Positions 7,626-16,799 of a stretch of DNA of 64,000 nt are shown piece by piece. The notes under the pieces were generated by a model that was given only the letters and a program-made list of their open reading frames with translations, made no database searches and had not been told where the DNA came from. Within the stretch, counting starts at the first letter, position 1; each line of letters opens with the position of its first letter. A program made the translations under genes and the position numbers. The DNA is from Cellulosimicrobium cellulans (GTDB lineage: Bacteria > Actinomycetota > Actinomycetes > Actinomycetales > Cellulomonadaceae), in assembly GCF_016907755.1 (NCBI RefSeq), contig NZ_JAFBCN010000001.1:3224001-3288000 (forward strand), given 5' to 3'.

Positions 7626-9338
7626 TCAGCCTGCGGCAGGGACTGCGGCGGTCTGCGTGGCGGCGGCGGGCACGTGAGCCGTCGGCAGCCCGGAGCCCGG
7701 ACGGAACCCGGCGTACTGCTCGGCCGCGGCCCGTGCGCACTCGTCCTGGTAGACGGGTCCCCCGCCGAGGTACACCGCCATCTCCGCGCGCTTGCCGGGG
7801 ACGTTGCCGCCGACGAACCAGGCGCCGGCCTTCTTGCCCTCCTCGTACATGACCGTGGCCCGCCCCGCGCGCTCGGTCTCCTCGTACCACCACTCCTCGG
7901 CCTCGCGCGTGGCCTCGAGCTGCGCGACGCCGTTCTCCCGCGCGTACGCGAGCGCCCGCTGGAGCCACTGCGCACCACGCTGGACCGGCACGGTGAGGTT
8001 GGACAGCGGAGTCTGCGGGCCGAGCGACAAGAAGAAGTTGGGGAACCCGTGGACGGAGATCCCCAGGTACGTCCGCAGCCCGTCCCGCTCCCACCGCTCC
8101 CGCAGCGTGACGCCCTCGCGCCCCACGACGTCGAACGCCGTGAGCGCGCCGGTCATGGCGTCGAACCCCGTCGCGAGCACGAGCACGTCGAGCTCGTGCT
8201 CGACCTCCTGCTCGCCCCCGTCCTCGGAGCCGCCGACCACGACGCCGCTGGGCGTGACCCGCGTGATCGGGTTCGCGAGCACGTCCACGAGCTCGACATT
8301 GTCCCGGTTGTACGCGGCGTAGTAGCCGTGCCCGGTGGGCGGGCGCTTGCCCATGAACGTGTAGGTGGAGGGGCTGAGCGCCTCGGCGGTCCGGGGGTCG
8401 GTGACGATCTCGCGGATCTTGCCGCGGAGGAACTCGGACGCGAGCGCGCTCGCCTCGGGGCTGGAGACGAGGTCGGTGAAGCACTCGTTGGCGAACCGGA
8501 AGCCCCCGGCCTCCCACCGTGACTCGAAGACCCGACGGCGCTCCTCGGCGTCGACCTCGAGCGCGGACCGCGTCGGGACCTCCATCGGCACGCCGAACGG
8601 GTGCTGGGCTGCGCGCTCGAAGACGGCGTCGTAGTCCGCCCGCAGCGCGGCGAGCTCGTCGGCGGTCACGGCGGGGCTCGTCGTCTCCAGGACGTAGTTC
8701 GGGGTGCGCTGGAAGACCGTGACCTGGGCCGCCTGGGCGGCGAGCTCCGGGAGCATCTGGATCCCCGAGGCGCCGACGCCGATCAGCCCGACGCGCTTGC
8801 CGGACAGGTCCACCCCCTCGTGCGGCCACCTCGCCGAGTGGTGTGCGGGCCCGGTGAAGGTGTCCAGGCCGGGGACGTCCGGGTACAGGGGGCGCGAGAG
8901 CAGCCCTGTCGCCGAGACGAGGTAGGTGGCGCGCAACGTCGACCCGTCGGCGAGGGTGAGGGTCCACTGGTTCGTGGCGTCCGAGTGCTCGGCCCGCTCG
9001 ACGGTCGTGCTCAACCGGATGTCACGCCGCAGGTCGAGCCGGTCGGCGACGAACTCCAGGTAGGCGCGGATCTCCTCGCCGCGCGGGTAGCGCTCGCTCC
9101 AGTCCCACTCGTCCCGCACCTCGCGGGAGAACGAGAACGCGTACGCGAGGTACTCCGAGTCGGTGCGCACACCCGGGTACCGGTTGGCCCACCACGTCCC
9201 GCCGACTCCCCCGGCGGCGTCGACCACGAGGACGGAGAGCCCGACCTCCCGCAGATGGTGGAGCATCGCCAGCCCCGAGAAGCCCGCCCCGATCACGACC
9301 GCGTCGTAGGTCCCGCCGCCGCTCGCCACATCGCCCAT
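7626..9338 (-). CDS. FAD-dependent monooxygenase, Baeyer-Villiger type
   Basis: A 570-residue flavoprotein monooxygenase. FAD-binding GAGFSG lies at residues 17-22, a second Rossmann motif GVGASG near 190, and the Baeyer-Villiger fingerprint FTGPAHHSARW (FxGxxxHxxxW) near 160-170. Enzymes with this fingerprint use NADPH and oxygen to turn ketones into esters or lactones; the substrate cannot be read from sequence. The start is the ATG at 9338 (MGDVASGGGTYDAVV); upstream residues are not homologous. It is a single gene, convergent with the chitinase and codirectional with the SLC13 permease 120 bases upstream, with no obvious pathway partners in the window. Confidence 0.9.
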   Translation of the reverse strand: MGDVASGGGTYDAVVIGAGFSGLAMLHHLREVGLSVLVVDAAGGVGGTWWANRYPGVRTDSEYLAYAFSFSREVRDEWDWSERYPRGEEIRAYLEFVADRLDLRRDIRLSTTVERAEHSDATNQWTLTLADGSTLRATYLVSATGLLSRPLYPDVPGLDTFTGPAHHSARWPHEGVDLSGKRVGLIGVGASGIQMLPELAAQAAQVTVFQRTPNYVLETTSPAVTADELAALRADYDAVFERAAQHPFGVPMEVPTRSALEVDAEERRRVFESRWEAGGFRFANECFTDLVSSPEASALASEFLRGKIREIVTDPRTAEALSPSTYTFMGKRPPTGHGYYAAYNRDNVELVDVLANPITRVTPSGVVVGGSEDGGEQEVEHELDVLVLATGFDAMTGALTAFDVVGREGVTLRERWERDGLRTYLGISVHGFPNFFLSLGPQTPLSNLTVPVQRGAQWLQRALAYARENGVAQLEATREAEEWWYEETERAGRATVMYEEGKKAGAWFVGGNVPGKRAEMAVYLGGGPVYQDECARAAAEQYAGFRPGSGLPTAHVPAAATQTAAVPAAG

Positions 9339-9459
9339 GCACCGCTCCCCTGTCTCAGATCCGTCCGGACACCGCCGGGCTGACGGCCCGTGCGATGCGG
9401 TATACCGTCCCACGCACGGGGGCTTCCTGCCACGGCGGGCCAGCCTCCGACCAGCCTGG

Positions 9460-11061
9460 TCAGAACGGCCAGACGAGCGGCACGTAGAGGACCGCGGCGG
9501 CGAGGAACACCACCGCGAGGGGGAGGCCCAGACGCCAGTAGTCGCCGAACCGGTAGCCGCCCGGCTGCAGGACCATGAGGTTGACCGGCGTCGCGATCGG
9601 GGTGAGGAAGGCCGCAGCGCCGGCGACCGTGAGCGCCATCATGAACGGCTGCACGCTCACCCCGAGCGTCTGGGCGAACGACACCGCGACCGGCGCCATC
9701 ACGAGGACGGTCGCGACGTTCGAGATGAACTGGCCGAGCACGAGGGTGAGCACGCACACGACGAGCAGCGCGAGGTGCGGAGAGCCGCCGCCGGTGAGCC
9801 GGAGCACGACGTCCGCGATCGCGTCGGCCGCACCCGAGGAGACGAACGCCGCGGACAGCGGGATGAGGGCCGCGATGAGGACGACGGTGTCCCACGAGAT
9901 CGCGCGGAACGACTGCGGCACGGTGACGACCTTCGTGAGCACGAGAGCTCCCGTCGCGAGCAGCCCAGCGATCACGGGGGGCACGACCCCGGTCGCGAGC
10001 AGCACGATCGTCACGACCAGCACCGCGAGGCAGCGCCGCCAGCCGCGCCCCAGCGGGACGCCCCGCTGCAGGCTCCGCGGGGAGTCGACGGCGATGACGT
10101 CGGGCGACTGGGTGTACCGGTGGAGCGCGTCCCAGGGTCCGCGCACGAGCACCGCGTCGCCGGGCTGGAGGATCATCGGCCCCGAGGGCGCCTCGGACTC
10201 GGGGCCCGTGGTGCTGCCGTCGCCGCGGCGGATGGCGAGCACGACGAGGCCCTCGTCCCGCGTCGTCATGCCGGGGCTCACCCGACGCCCGACCAGGGAC
10301 GAGCGCGGCGCGATGAGCACCTCGACCACCCCCGTGCCGCCGGTGAAGAGGCGACCGGTGTCGAGCTCCGCGGGGTAGCTCTCGCGCCACGAGCGCACCC
10401 GCTCGCGAGGGTCGGCCGTCGTCTCGGCCAGGTGCTCGGGGACACGCTCCGGGAGCAGCCGGTCCCCCAAGGTCACCACGAGGACCGCCGTGGCGAGCAC
10501 GAGCGGGATCCCCACCAGCGCGAACTCGAAGTAGCCGAACTCCTGGCCGCCCGCCTCGGCCGCCGCCTCGGACACGATGATGTTCACCGGCGTACCGGTC
10601 AACGTCAGGAGCGAGCCGGCGCCCGCGGCGAACGCGAGCGGGATGAGCATGCGCGAGGGGACGATGCCGGCTCGGGCGGCGGCCACCACCGCGACCGGGA
10701 GCAGCGCCGCGACGGCGCCGTTGATGCTGATGACTGCCGCGAGGAGCGCCGCGACCCCGACCATCAGCGCGAGCAGCCCCGCCCGTCCCAGGGACGCGCG
10801 CCGTTCGAGCCACTGCCCGATCCACGCGGTGATGCCCGTGGAGTCCAGCGCGTCGCTCAGCACGAACAGCGTCGCGATGAACAGCACGATCGGGTCGCTG
10901 AAGCCGCTCAGCGCCGCGTCGAGCGGGAGCACGCCCGTCGCCCAGAGCGCGACGGGCACGAACAGCGCGACGACGACGAGAGGGAGCCGGTTGGTCATGA
11001 AGCCCACGACCGCCAGCGCCAGGATCACGAACGTCGCGACCAGCGGATCGATCATGGGCAC
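9460..11061 (-). CDS. SLC13/DASS-type permease with TrkA-C domain
   Basis: A 533-residue integral membrane protein of the SLC13 / ion-transporter superfamily. Two hydrophobic halves of about five to six helices each flank a cytoplasmic RCK_C (TrkA-C) domain at about residues 215-320 (EVLIAPRSSLVGRRV; LQPGDAVLVRGP). Each half carries a TPVN loop motif (LTGTPVNIIV and ATPVNLMVL), as in sodium-coupled dicarboxylate or sulfate carriers. Substrate cannot be deduced. Start is ATG 11061 (MPMIDP) or ATG 11055 (MIDP). It is divergent from the dehydrogenase-like gene at 11138. Confidence 0.88.
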   Translation of the reverse strand: MPMIDPLVATFVILALAVVGFMTNRLPLVVVALFVPVALWATGVLPLDAALSGFSDPIVLFIATLFVLSDALDSTGITAWIGQWLERRASLGRAGLLALMVGVAALLAAVISINGAVAALLPVAVVAAARAGIVPSRMLIPLAFAAGAGSLLTLTGTPVNIIVSEAAAEAGGQEFGYFEFALVGIPLVLATAVLVVTLGDRLLPERVPEHLAETTADPRERVRSWRESYPAELDTGRLFTGGTGVVEVLIAPRSSLVGRRVSPGMTTRDEGLVVLAIRRGDGSTTGPESEAPSGPMILQPGDAVLVRGPWDALHRYTQSPDVIAVDSPRSLQRGVPLGRGWRRCLAVLVVTIVLLATGVVPPVIAGLLATGALVLTKVVTVPQSFRAISWDTVVLIAALIPLSAAFVSSGAADAIADVVLRLTGGGSPHLALLVVCVLTLVLGQFISNVATVLVMAPVAVSFAQTLGVSVQPFMMALTVAGAAAFLTPIATPVNLMVLQPGGYRFGDYWRLGLPLAVVFLAAAVLYVPLVWPF

Positions 11062-11137
11062 CCCATGGGACGTCAGGATGCCACACGACCCCCGTCCGGG
11101 AGATCACCGGAATAGTGGGCGCGCCGGTGCGTTGTCG

Positions 11138-11785
11138 ATGACCATGACGACACTCGGGATCATCGGCGCAGGCAACATCGGCTCTCAGGTCGCGCGGGCC
11201 GCGATCACCCACGGCTACGACGTGGTCATCGCGAACTCGCGGGACCCCCGGACCCTGGACGACCTCGTCGCCGACCTGGGGCCCCGGGCGCGGGCGGCGA
11301 CCGCGGAAGAGGCGGCGCGCGCCGCGGACGTCGCCGTCGTCGCGGTGCCGTTCGGGTCGTACCGCGAGGTCCCGGTCGAGCCGCTCGACGGGAAGATCGT
11401 GCTCGACGCGAACAACTACTACTGGGAGCGCGACGGGCACGTCGAGGCCATCGACCGGGGCGAGGCCACGTCGTCGGGCCTGCTGCAGGAGCACCTGGCC
11501 GGGTCCAAGGTGGCCAAGGCGTTCAACCACATCCAGTCGGCGCACATCACGACCGACGGGACCCCCGCGGGCACGCCGGGGCGTCGGGCCCTGGCGACCG
11601 CGAGCGACTTCCCGGAGGCCGCGGCCTGGGTCGAGCGCTTCTACGACGAGATCGGGTTCGACGCCGTCGACACGAGCCCGCTCGCGGAGTCGTGGCGCGT
11701 CGAGCGCGACCGCCCGGCGTACGTCGCGCGCCAGGACGCCGACGAGCTGCGCGCGAACCTCGCCCGCGCGCCCCGCACGATCTGA
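11138..11785 (+). CDS. NAD(P)-binding F420-reductase-like oxidoreductase
   Basis: A 215-residue Rossmann protein of the NADPH-dependent F420 reductase (Fno) / ProC-like N-terminal family. The nucleotide motif is at the very N-terminus (LGIIGAGNIGSQVARA). The dipeptide ADVAVVAVPFGS and the segment GKIVLDANNYY follow, then SKVAKAFNHI, the Fno-like conserved block. Whether the partner is F420 or another substrate is not determined. Start choices are ATG 11138 and ATG 11144. It reads toward the glnE operon and ends 22 bases before the end of the convergent membrane-protein gene. Confidence 0.8.
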   Translation: MTMTTLGIIGAGNIGSQVARAAITHGYDVVIANSRDPRTLDDLVADLGPRARAATAEEAARAADVAVVAVPFGSYREVPVEPLDGKIVLDANNYYWERDGHVEAIDRGEATSSGLLQEHLAGSKVAKAFNHIQSAHITTDGTPAGTPGRRALATASDFPEAAAWVERFYDEIGFDAVDTSPLAESWRVERDRPAYVARQDADELRANLARAPRTI

Positions 11786-11806
11786 CCCGGTCCCGGGGCG
11801 GGCGCG

Positions 11807-12196
11807 TCAGGCGGGCTCGCCCCGGGCGACGAGGCCTGCGCCCACGATCAGCAGCACGAGGAGCGCGACCACGAGGCCGAGGAGCACGAGCGCGCGGGCC
11901 GGTTCGAGCGGCCCGTCCACGAGGCGAGCGGACCGCCGGCAGCCGAGGCCAGCCAGGCCCCACAGCACCGCGGCGGCAAGGGGCTCGGGGCTCTGCCACA
12001 CGACGGCCAGCACGACCGCGAACGCCGCGAGCGCCCAGGCGATCCACCCTGCCCAGCGCAGGCGCGCGCCGTAGAACGACCCCGGCGGGCGGCCGCCGTG
12101 CTCCGACGCGACGGCGCGACGATCGCGCGCGCCGAGCAGGCGGGGCTCCTGCCGGCCGAGCAGTCCTGGGACGGGCGGCTCGTCGCGCCGGGCCAC
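11807..12196 (-). CDS. Small membrane protein downstream of glnE
   Basis: 129 residues starting at GTG 12196, two bases after the glnE stop, so it is the third gene of glnA2-glnE. The N-terminal 45 residues are charged and Arg/Pro-rich. Two pairs of hydrophobic helices follow (AGWIAWALAAFAVVLAVVW, LAAAVLWGLAGL, then ALVLLGLVVALLVLLIVGAG). It has no known family to my knowledge. Position suggests cotranscription with nitrogen-metabolism genes but not a shared function. Confidence 0.7.
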   Translation of the reverse strand: MARRDEPPVPGLLGRQEPRLLGARDRRAVASEHGGRPPGSFYGARLRWAGWIAWALAAFAVVLAVVWQSPEPLAAAVLWGLAGLGCRRSARLVDGPLEPARALVLLGLVVALLVLLIVGAGLVARGEPA

Positions 12197-12198
12197 GG

Positions 12199-15100
12199 TC
12201 AGTCCTCGCCGTAGAAGACGCGTTCCATGACCGTCCGGGCGCGCCGCGCGGTACGCAGGAAGTGCTCCTCGAGCTCGGCCCCCGTGTCCACGTCCGGGAG
12301 GTCGAGCACGCGCGCGAGGCCGTTGAGCGCGAACCGGTCGTGCGGCAGCACGTCGACCGTCGAGCCGGTCGTCCGGCCCGACCACAGCACGAGCGCGCTG
12401 CGCAGGCGGGACGCGAGGTGCCAGGCCTCGCCGAGCACCGCGGCGTCGTCCGCGTCGACGAGCCCGGCCGTCACGGCCGCCCGGAGCGCGTCGACGGTCG
12501 ACGTCGTGCGCAGACCGGCCACCTCGTGGGCGTGCTGGAGCTGGAGGAGCTGGACGGTCCACTCGACGTCGGAGACTCCCCCGCGGCCGAGCTTGAGGTG
12601 ACGCGACGCCTCGACGCCGCGCGGGAGCCGCTCGGACTCGACGCGCGCCTTGATGCGCCGCACCTCGCGCACCTCCGCGAGGTCGAGCCCGCCCTGCGGG
12701 TAGCGCCGGCCGTCGACGACCCGGGTGAACGTGTCGCCGAGACCGTCGAGGTCGCCCGCGACCGGGCGCGCGCGCAGGAGCGCCTGCGCCTCCCAGACGC
12801 TCGACCACCGCTCGTAGTACTCGGTGTACGACGCGAGCGAGCGCACGAGCGGGCCGTTGCGCCCCTCGGGCCGCAGGTCGGCGTCGACCGGGAGCGCGGG
12901 CTCCGGGCCGACGGCCGACAGGAGCTGGCGCAGCCGCGTCGCCACGGCGAGCGCGTACGCCTGAGCGTCGCGACTCTCGGCTCCGGGCACCGGGTCGTGC
13001 ACGAACATCACGTCGGCGTCCGAGCCGTAGCCCATCTCGCGACCGCCGAGGCGGCCCATCGCGACGACGAGCAGGCGCGCCGGAGCGGAGCCCGGGTCCT
13101 GGGCGTCGTACCCGAGCTCGCCGCGCGCGACGAACTCCGCGACGCGGAGCGCACCCGCGAGCACGACGTCCGCGGCGTCGGAGATGCTCCGCGCGGCGGC
13201 GACGGCGTCGACGACGCCCAGCAGCTCGGCGGCGCCGGTGCGGGCCAGCTCGCGGCGGCGCACGGCGCGCAGGCTCACCGTCGCCGGATCGACCTCGTCG
13301 GCGCGCGTGAGGATGGCGTCGGTCTCGGCCGTGAGCCGCTGGATACCCCGCGGGGCGAGGTCGGCGTCCTCCGCGAGCCAGCGGACCGACTCGGGCGAGC
13401 GGGCCAGCGCGTCTGCCATGTAGCGGGAGTTCGCGAGCAGGTGCGCGAGCCGCTGCGCCGCGGAGCCGGAGTCGCGCAGGAGCTTGAGGTACCAGTGCGT
13501 CGCACCGAGCGTCTCGGAGAGGGTGCGGAACGCGAGCAGTCCCGCGTCGGGGTCGGCGCCCTCGGCGAACCAGCCGAGCATGACGGGCAGGAGCTGGCGC
13601 TGGATCGCCGCGCGCCGGCTCACGCCCTCGGTGAGCGCGGTGACGTGGCGCATCGCGCCCGCGGGGTCGCGGTAGCCGATCGCGGCGAAGCGGGCCTTCG
13701 CGGCCTCGGGCGCCAGGCTCACCTCGTCCGGGGAGAGCTGCGCGACGGCGGGCAGGAGCGGGCGGTAGAAGATCTCCTCGTGCAGCCCGCGCACCTCGCG
13801 GCGCGTCGCGCGCCACCGCTCGGTGAGCCCCTCGGCGCCGTCGGTGCGCATCCCGAGCGACCGGGCGAGACGGCGCAGCTCGTCCTCGGAGGTCGGGACG
13901 AGGTGCGTGCGGCGGAGCCGGACGAGCTGGATGCGGTGCTCGAGCGAGCGCAGGAACCGGTAGCAGACCCCGAGCCGGGCGGCATGCTCGCGGCCGACGT
14001 ATCCCGCGGCGGCGAGCTCGGCGAGCGCGGTGAGCGTCCCGCGACTGCGGATCGACTCGTCCGACCGCCCGTGCACGAGCTGGAGGAGCTGCACGGTGAA
14101 CTCGACGTCGCGCAGGCCGCCCTTGCCGAGCTTGAGCTGGCGGTCGGCCTCGGCCGCGGGCACGTGGTCCTCGACGCGGCGGCGCATCGCCTGCGAGTCC
14201 TCGACGAAGTTCTCGCGGCCGGCCGCCGACCACACGAACGGCGCGATCGCCTCCTCGTACGCGCGGCCCAGGTCCCGGTCCCCCGCGACCGTGCGCGCCT
14301 TGAGCAGCGCCTGGAACTCCCAGGTCTTGGCCCAGCGCTCGTAGTACGCGACGTGGCTCTCGAGCGTGCGCACGAGCGGGCCCTGCTTGCCCTCGGGGCG
14401 CAGCGCGGCGTCGACCTGCCACAGGGCGGGCTCCCCCGACGTGCCCCAGCACACGCGCGCGAGGCTCGTCGCGAGCCGCGCCCCGACGCTCGTCGCGTAC
14501 GCCTCGTCGTACCCCTCGGCGGGCTCGACGACGTAGATGACGTCGACGTCGGAGATGTAGTTGAGCTCGCGCGCCCCGCACTTGCCCATGCCGATGACGG
14601 CGAGCCGCACGCCCGCACCGTGGTCGTCGAGCTCCGCGCGGGCGATCGCGAGCGCCCCCTCGAGCGCGGCGGCGGCGAGGTCCGCGAGCGCCGCGCCGAC
14701 GGCGGGCATGCGCGTGAGCGGGTCGGTCACGGTGAGGTCGGTCGCGGCGATGCGCAGGATCCGCTCACGGTAGGCGCGGCGCAGGGCGTCCACGCGTCCC
14801 GGCCCGGGCCGGTCGGCGACGGGCACCGCCGCGTCCGGGTCGGCGCCCGCCGCGCGCAGGAGCTCGGCCCGCACGTCGCGCACGTCGACCCCGGTCCCGG
14901 GGGTCGGGTCCGCGAGGACCTCGAGCGACGCAGGACGACGCACGACGTCGTCGCCGAGCGCGACCGAGGCCCCCAGCACCGCGAGCAGGCGGTCGCGCGC
15001 CTCGCCCGGCCCGAGGCTGCGCCGGGCGAGGTCCGCGAGCGGCGCCCGCGCCTCGACGTCGGGCCGCAGCGTGCCGGCCAGCCGCACGACCTGCAGGAGC

Positions 15101-15348
15101 GCGAGGTCCGGATCTGCCGCGGCACCGAACGCGGCGAGCAGCTCGTCGTCCACCGCGGACGCCGGGTCCGCGGCCTCCCCGTCCGCTCCTGGCGGGCGCC
15201 CGCCGTCGAGCAGGAGTGCGAGGTCAGGGTCCGCGAGCAGGCCTGCCGAGCGCGAGATGTCGGCGAAGCCGACGCGCGCGAGGCGACCCGTGAGCGTCGG
15301 CCGACGGGAACCGCCGGACCGACCTGACGTCGTCGTGGGCCCGCTCAC
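12199..15348 (-). CDS. glnE: Glutamine synthetase adenylyltransferase/deadenylase (GlnE)
   Basis: A 1,049-residue bifunctional enzyme that adds AMP to, or removes it from, the regulatory tyrosine of GlnA1 according to nitrogen state. Two nucleotidyltransferase domains are visible: the N-terminal deadenylylase half with ISDVDVIYVV near residue 265 and the C-terminal adenylylase half with GSDADVMFVH near residue 775, each preceded by a G-M/A-GK/R motif and followed by an HLKLGRGG- or QLKLGKGG-type strand with GxxDVE. Length is normal. It starts at GTG 15348, overlapping the glnA2 stop by four bases (GTGA), so translation is coupled. Its target Tyr402 exists in GlnA1 but not in GlnA2. Confidence 0.96.
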   Translation of the reverse strand: MSGPTTTSGRSGGSRRPTLTGRLARVGFADISRSAGLLADPDLALLLDGGRPPGADGEAADPASAVDDELLAAFGAAADPDLALLQVVRLAGTLRPDVEARAPLADLARRSLGPGEARDRLLAVLGASVALGDDVVRRPASLEVLADPTPGTGVDVRDVRAELLRAAGADPDAAVPVADRPGPGRVDALRRAYRERILRIAATDLTVTDPLTRMPAVGAALADLAAAALEGALAIARAELDDHGAGVRLAVIGMGKCGARELNYISDVDVIYVVEPAEGYDEAYATSVGARLATSLARVCWGTSGEPALWQVDAALRPEGKQGPLVRTLESHVAYYERWAKTWEFQALLKARTVAGDRDLGRAYEEAIAPFVWSAAGRENFVEDSQAMRRRVEDHVPAAEADRQLKLGKGGLRDVEFTVQLLQLVHGRSDESIRSRGTLTALAELAAAGYVGREHAARLGVCYRFLRSLEHRIQLVRLRRTHLVPTSEDELRRLARSLGMRTDGAEGLTERWRATRREVRGLHEEIFYRPLLPAVAQLSPDEVSLAPEAAKARFAAIGYRDPAGAMRHVTALTEGVSRRAAIQRQLLPVMLGWFAEGADPDAGLLAFRTLSETLGATHWYLKLLRDSGSAAQRLAHLLANSRYMADALARSPESVRWLAEDADLAPRGIQRLTAETDAILTRADEVDPATVSLRAVRRRELARTGAAELLGVVDAVAAARSISDAADVVLAGALRVAEFVARGELGYDAQDPGSAPARLLVVAMGRLGGREMGYGSDADVMFVHDPVPGAESRDAQAYALAVATRLRQLLSAVGPEPALPVDADLRPEGRNGPLVRSLASYTEYYERWSSVWEAQALLRARPVAGDLDGLGDTFTRVVDGRRYPQGGLDLAEVREVRRIKARVESERLPRGVEASRHLKLGRGGVSDVEWTVQLLQLQHAHEVAGLRTTSTVDALRAAVTAGLVDADDAAVLGEAWHLASRLRSALVLWSGRTTGSTVDVLPHDRFALNGLARVLDLPDVDTGAELEEHFLRTARRARTVMERVFYGED

Positions 15349-16682
15349 AGGACCTGGAGGAACCGCTTCAGCTCGAACGGCGTGACCTGCGCGCGGTAGC
15401 CGTCCCACTCCTGCCGCTTGTTGCGGAGCACGAAGTCGAAGACGTGCTCGCCGAGCGTCTCGGCCACGAGCTCCGACTTCTCCATGACCGCGATCGCCTC
15501 GTCGAGCGACTGCGGGAGCGGCTTGATGCCCAGCGCGCGACGCTCGGCGTCGGTGAGCTCCCACACGTCGTCCTCGGTGGCCTCGGGGAGCTCGTAGCCC
15601 TCCTCGATGCCCTTGAGACCGGCCGCGAGCATGACGGCGAAGGCCAGGTAGGGGTTCGTGGCCGAGTCGAGCGCGCGGTACTCGACGCGGCTCGAGTTGC
15701 CCTTGCCCGGCTTGTACATCGGCACGCGCACGAGCGCGGAGCGGTTGTTGTGGCCCCAGCACACGTAGCTCGGCGCCTCGGCGCCGCCCCACAGGCGCTT
15801 GTACGAGTTCACGTACTGGTTGGTGATCGCCGTGATCTCCGCAGCGTGGACCAGGAGCCCCGCGATGAACTGGCGCGCCGTCTTGGACAGCTCGAACTGG
15901 GCGCCGGGCTCGTGGAACGCGTTGCGGTCGCCCTCGAAGAGCGACAGGTGCGTGTGCATGCCCGAACCCGGCTGGTCGGCCATCGGCTTGGGCATGAACG
16001 AGGCGAACACGCCCTGCTCGAGCGCGACCTCCTTGACGACCGTGCGGAACGTCATGAGGTTGTCGGCCGTGGTCAGCGCGTCCGCGTAGCGCAGGTCGAT
16101 CTCGTTCTGCCCCGGCCCGGCCTCGTGGTGGGAGAACTCGACCGAGATGCCCATGGACTCGAGCATCGTGATCGCGGCGCGGCGGAAGTCGTGCGTCGAT
16201 CCCCGCGCGAGGTGGTCGAAGTACCCGCCCTGGTCGACCGGGACGAGCGGCGCCTCGGCGTCGGCGGGCTGGTTGAACAGGTAGAACTCGACCTCGGGGT
16301 GCGTGTAGAACGTGAACCCCTTGTCGCTCGCCTTGGCCAGCGCACGCTTGAGCACGTTGCGGCTGTCCGCGAGGGACGGCTCGCCGTCGGGCGTGAGGAT
16401 GTCGCAGAACATGCGCGCGGTGCCGTGCCGCTCGCCGCGCCACGGGAGCACCTGGAACGTGGTGGGGTCCGGCTTGGCGATCATGTCGGCCTCGTACACG
16501 CGCGTGAGGCCCTCGATCGAGCTGCCGTCGAACCCGATGCCCTCGGCGAACGCCGACTCGAGCTCCGCGGGCGCGATCGCCACCGACTTCAGCATCCCGA
16601 GCACGTCGGTGAACCAGAGCCGGATGAAGCGGATGTCGCGCTCCTCGACCGTGCGGAGCACGAACTCCTGCTGCCTGTCCAT
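15345..16682 (-). CDS. glnA2: Type I glutamine synthetase paralogue (GlnA2)
   Basis: A second glutamine synthetase, 445 residues, the size of mycobacterial GlnA2. Motifs: FDGSSIEGL, THPEVEFYLF, PGSGMHTHLSLF, NRSALVRVP. The adenylylation tyrosine of GlnA1 (DLYELPPEE) is replaced by Trp374 (DVWELTDAE), so GlnE should not regulate it. It is nevertheless cotranscribed with glnE: its stop overlaps the glnE start (GTGA). The ATG at 16682 is preferred; an in-frame ATG three codons upstream is possible. It is divergent from nadE across a 117-base region containing the imperfect repeat CCGTGTGAC...TGACACGG, a candidate operator of unknown factor. Confidence 0.94.
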   Translation of the reverse strand: MDRQQEFVLRTVEERDIRFIRLWFTDVLGMLKSVAIAPAELESAFAEGIGFDGSSIEGLTRVYEADMIAKPDPTTFQVLPWRGERHGTARMFCDILTPDGEPSLADSRNVLKRALAKASDKGFTFYTHPEVEFYLFNQPADAEAPLVPVDQGGYFDHLARGSTHDFRRAAITMLESMGISVEFSHHEAGPGQNEIDLRYADALTTADNLMTFRTVVKEVALEQGVFASFMPKPMADQPGSGMHTHLSLFEGDRNAFHEPGAQFELSKTARQFIAGLLVHAAEITAITNQYVNSYKRLWGGAEAPSYVCWGHNNRSALVRVPMYKPGKGNSSRVEYRALDSATNPYLAFAVMLAAGLKGIEEGYELPEATEDDVWELTDAERRALGIKPLPQSLDEAIAVMEKSELVAETLGEHVFDFVLRNKRQEWDGYRAQVTPFELKRFLQVL

Positions 16683-16799
16683 GCGGTACATCCTGCCTGA
16701 TCCGTGTGACGAACGGGTGACACGGTCGTGTGGCGGACGTCGCGCGTCCGGACGACGCCGCGGACCGATCGCGCGCGCCCGCTCGTCTAGGCTGGCCGC

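Noticed and set aside
11692-15327. A 1,211-codon open frame on the plus strand opposite glnE
   Set aside because: It is the antisense shadow of glnE in a high-GC genome; the protein is Arg/Glu/Ala-rich and without domains, while the minus strand encodes a complete GlnE.
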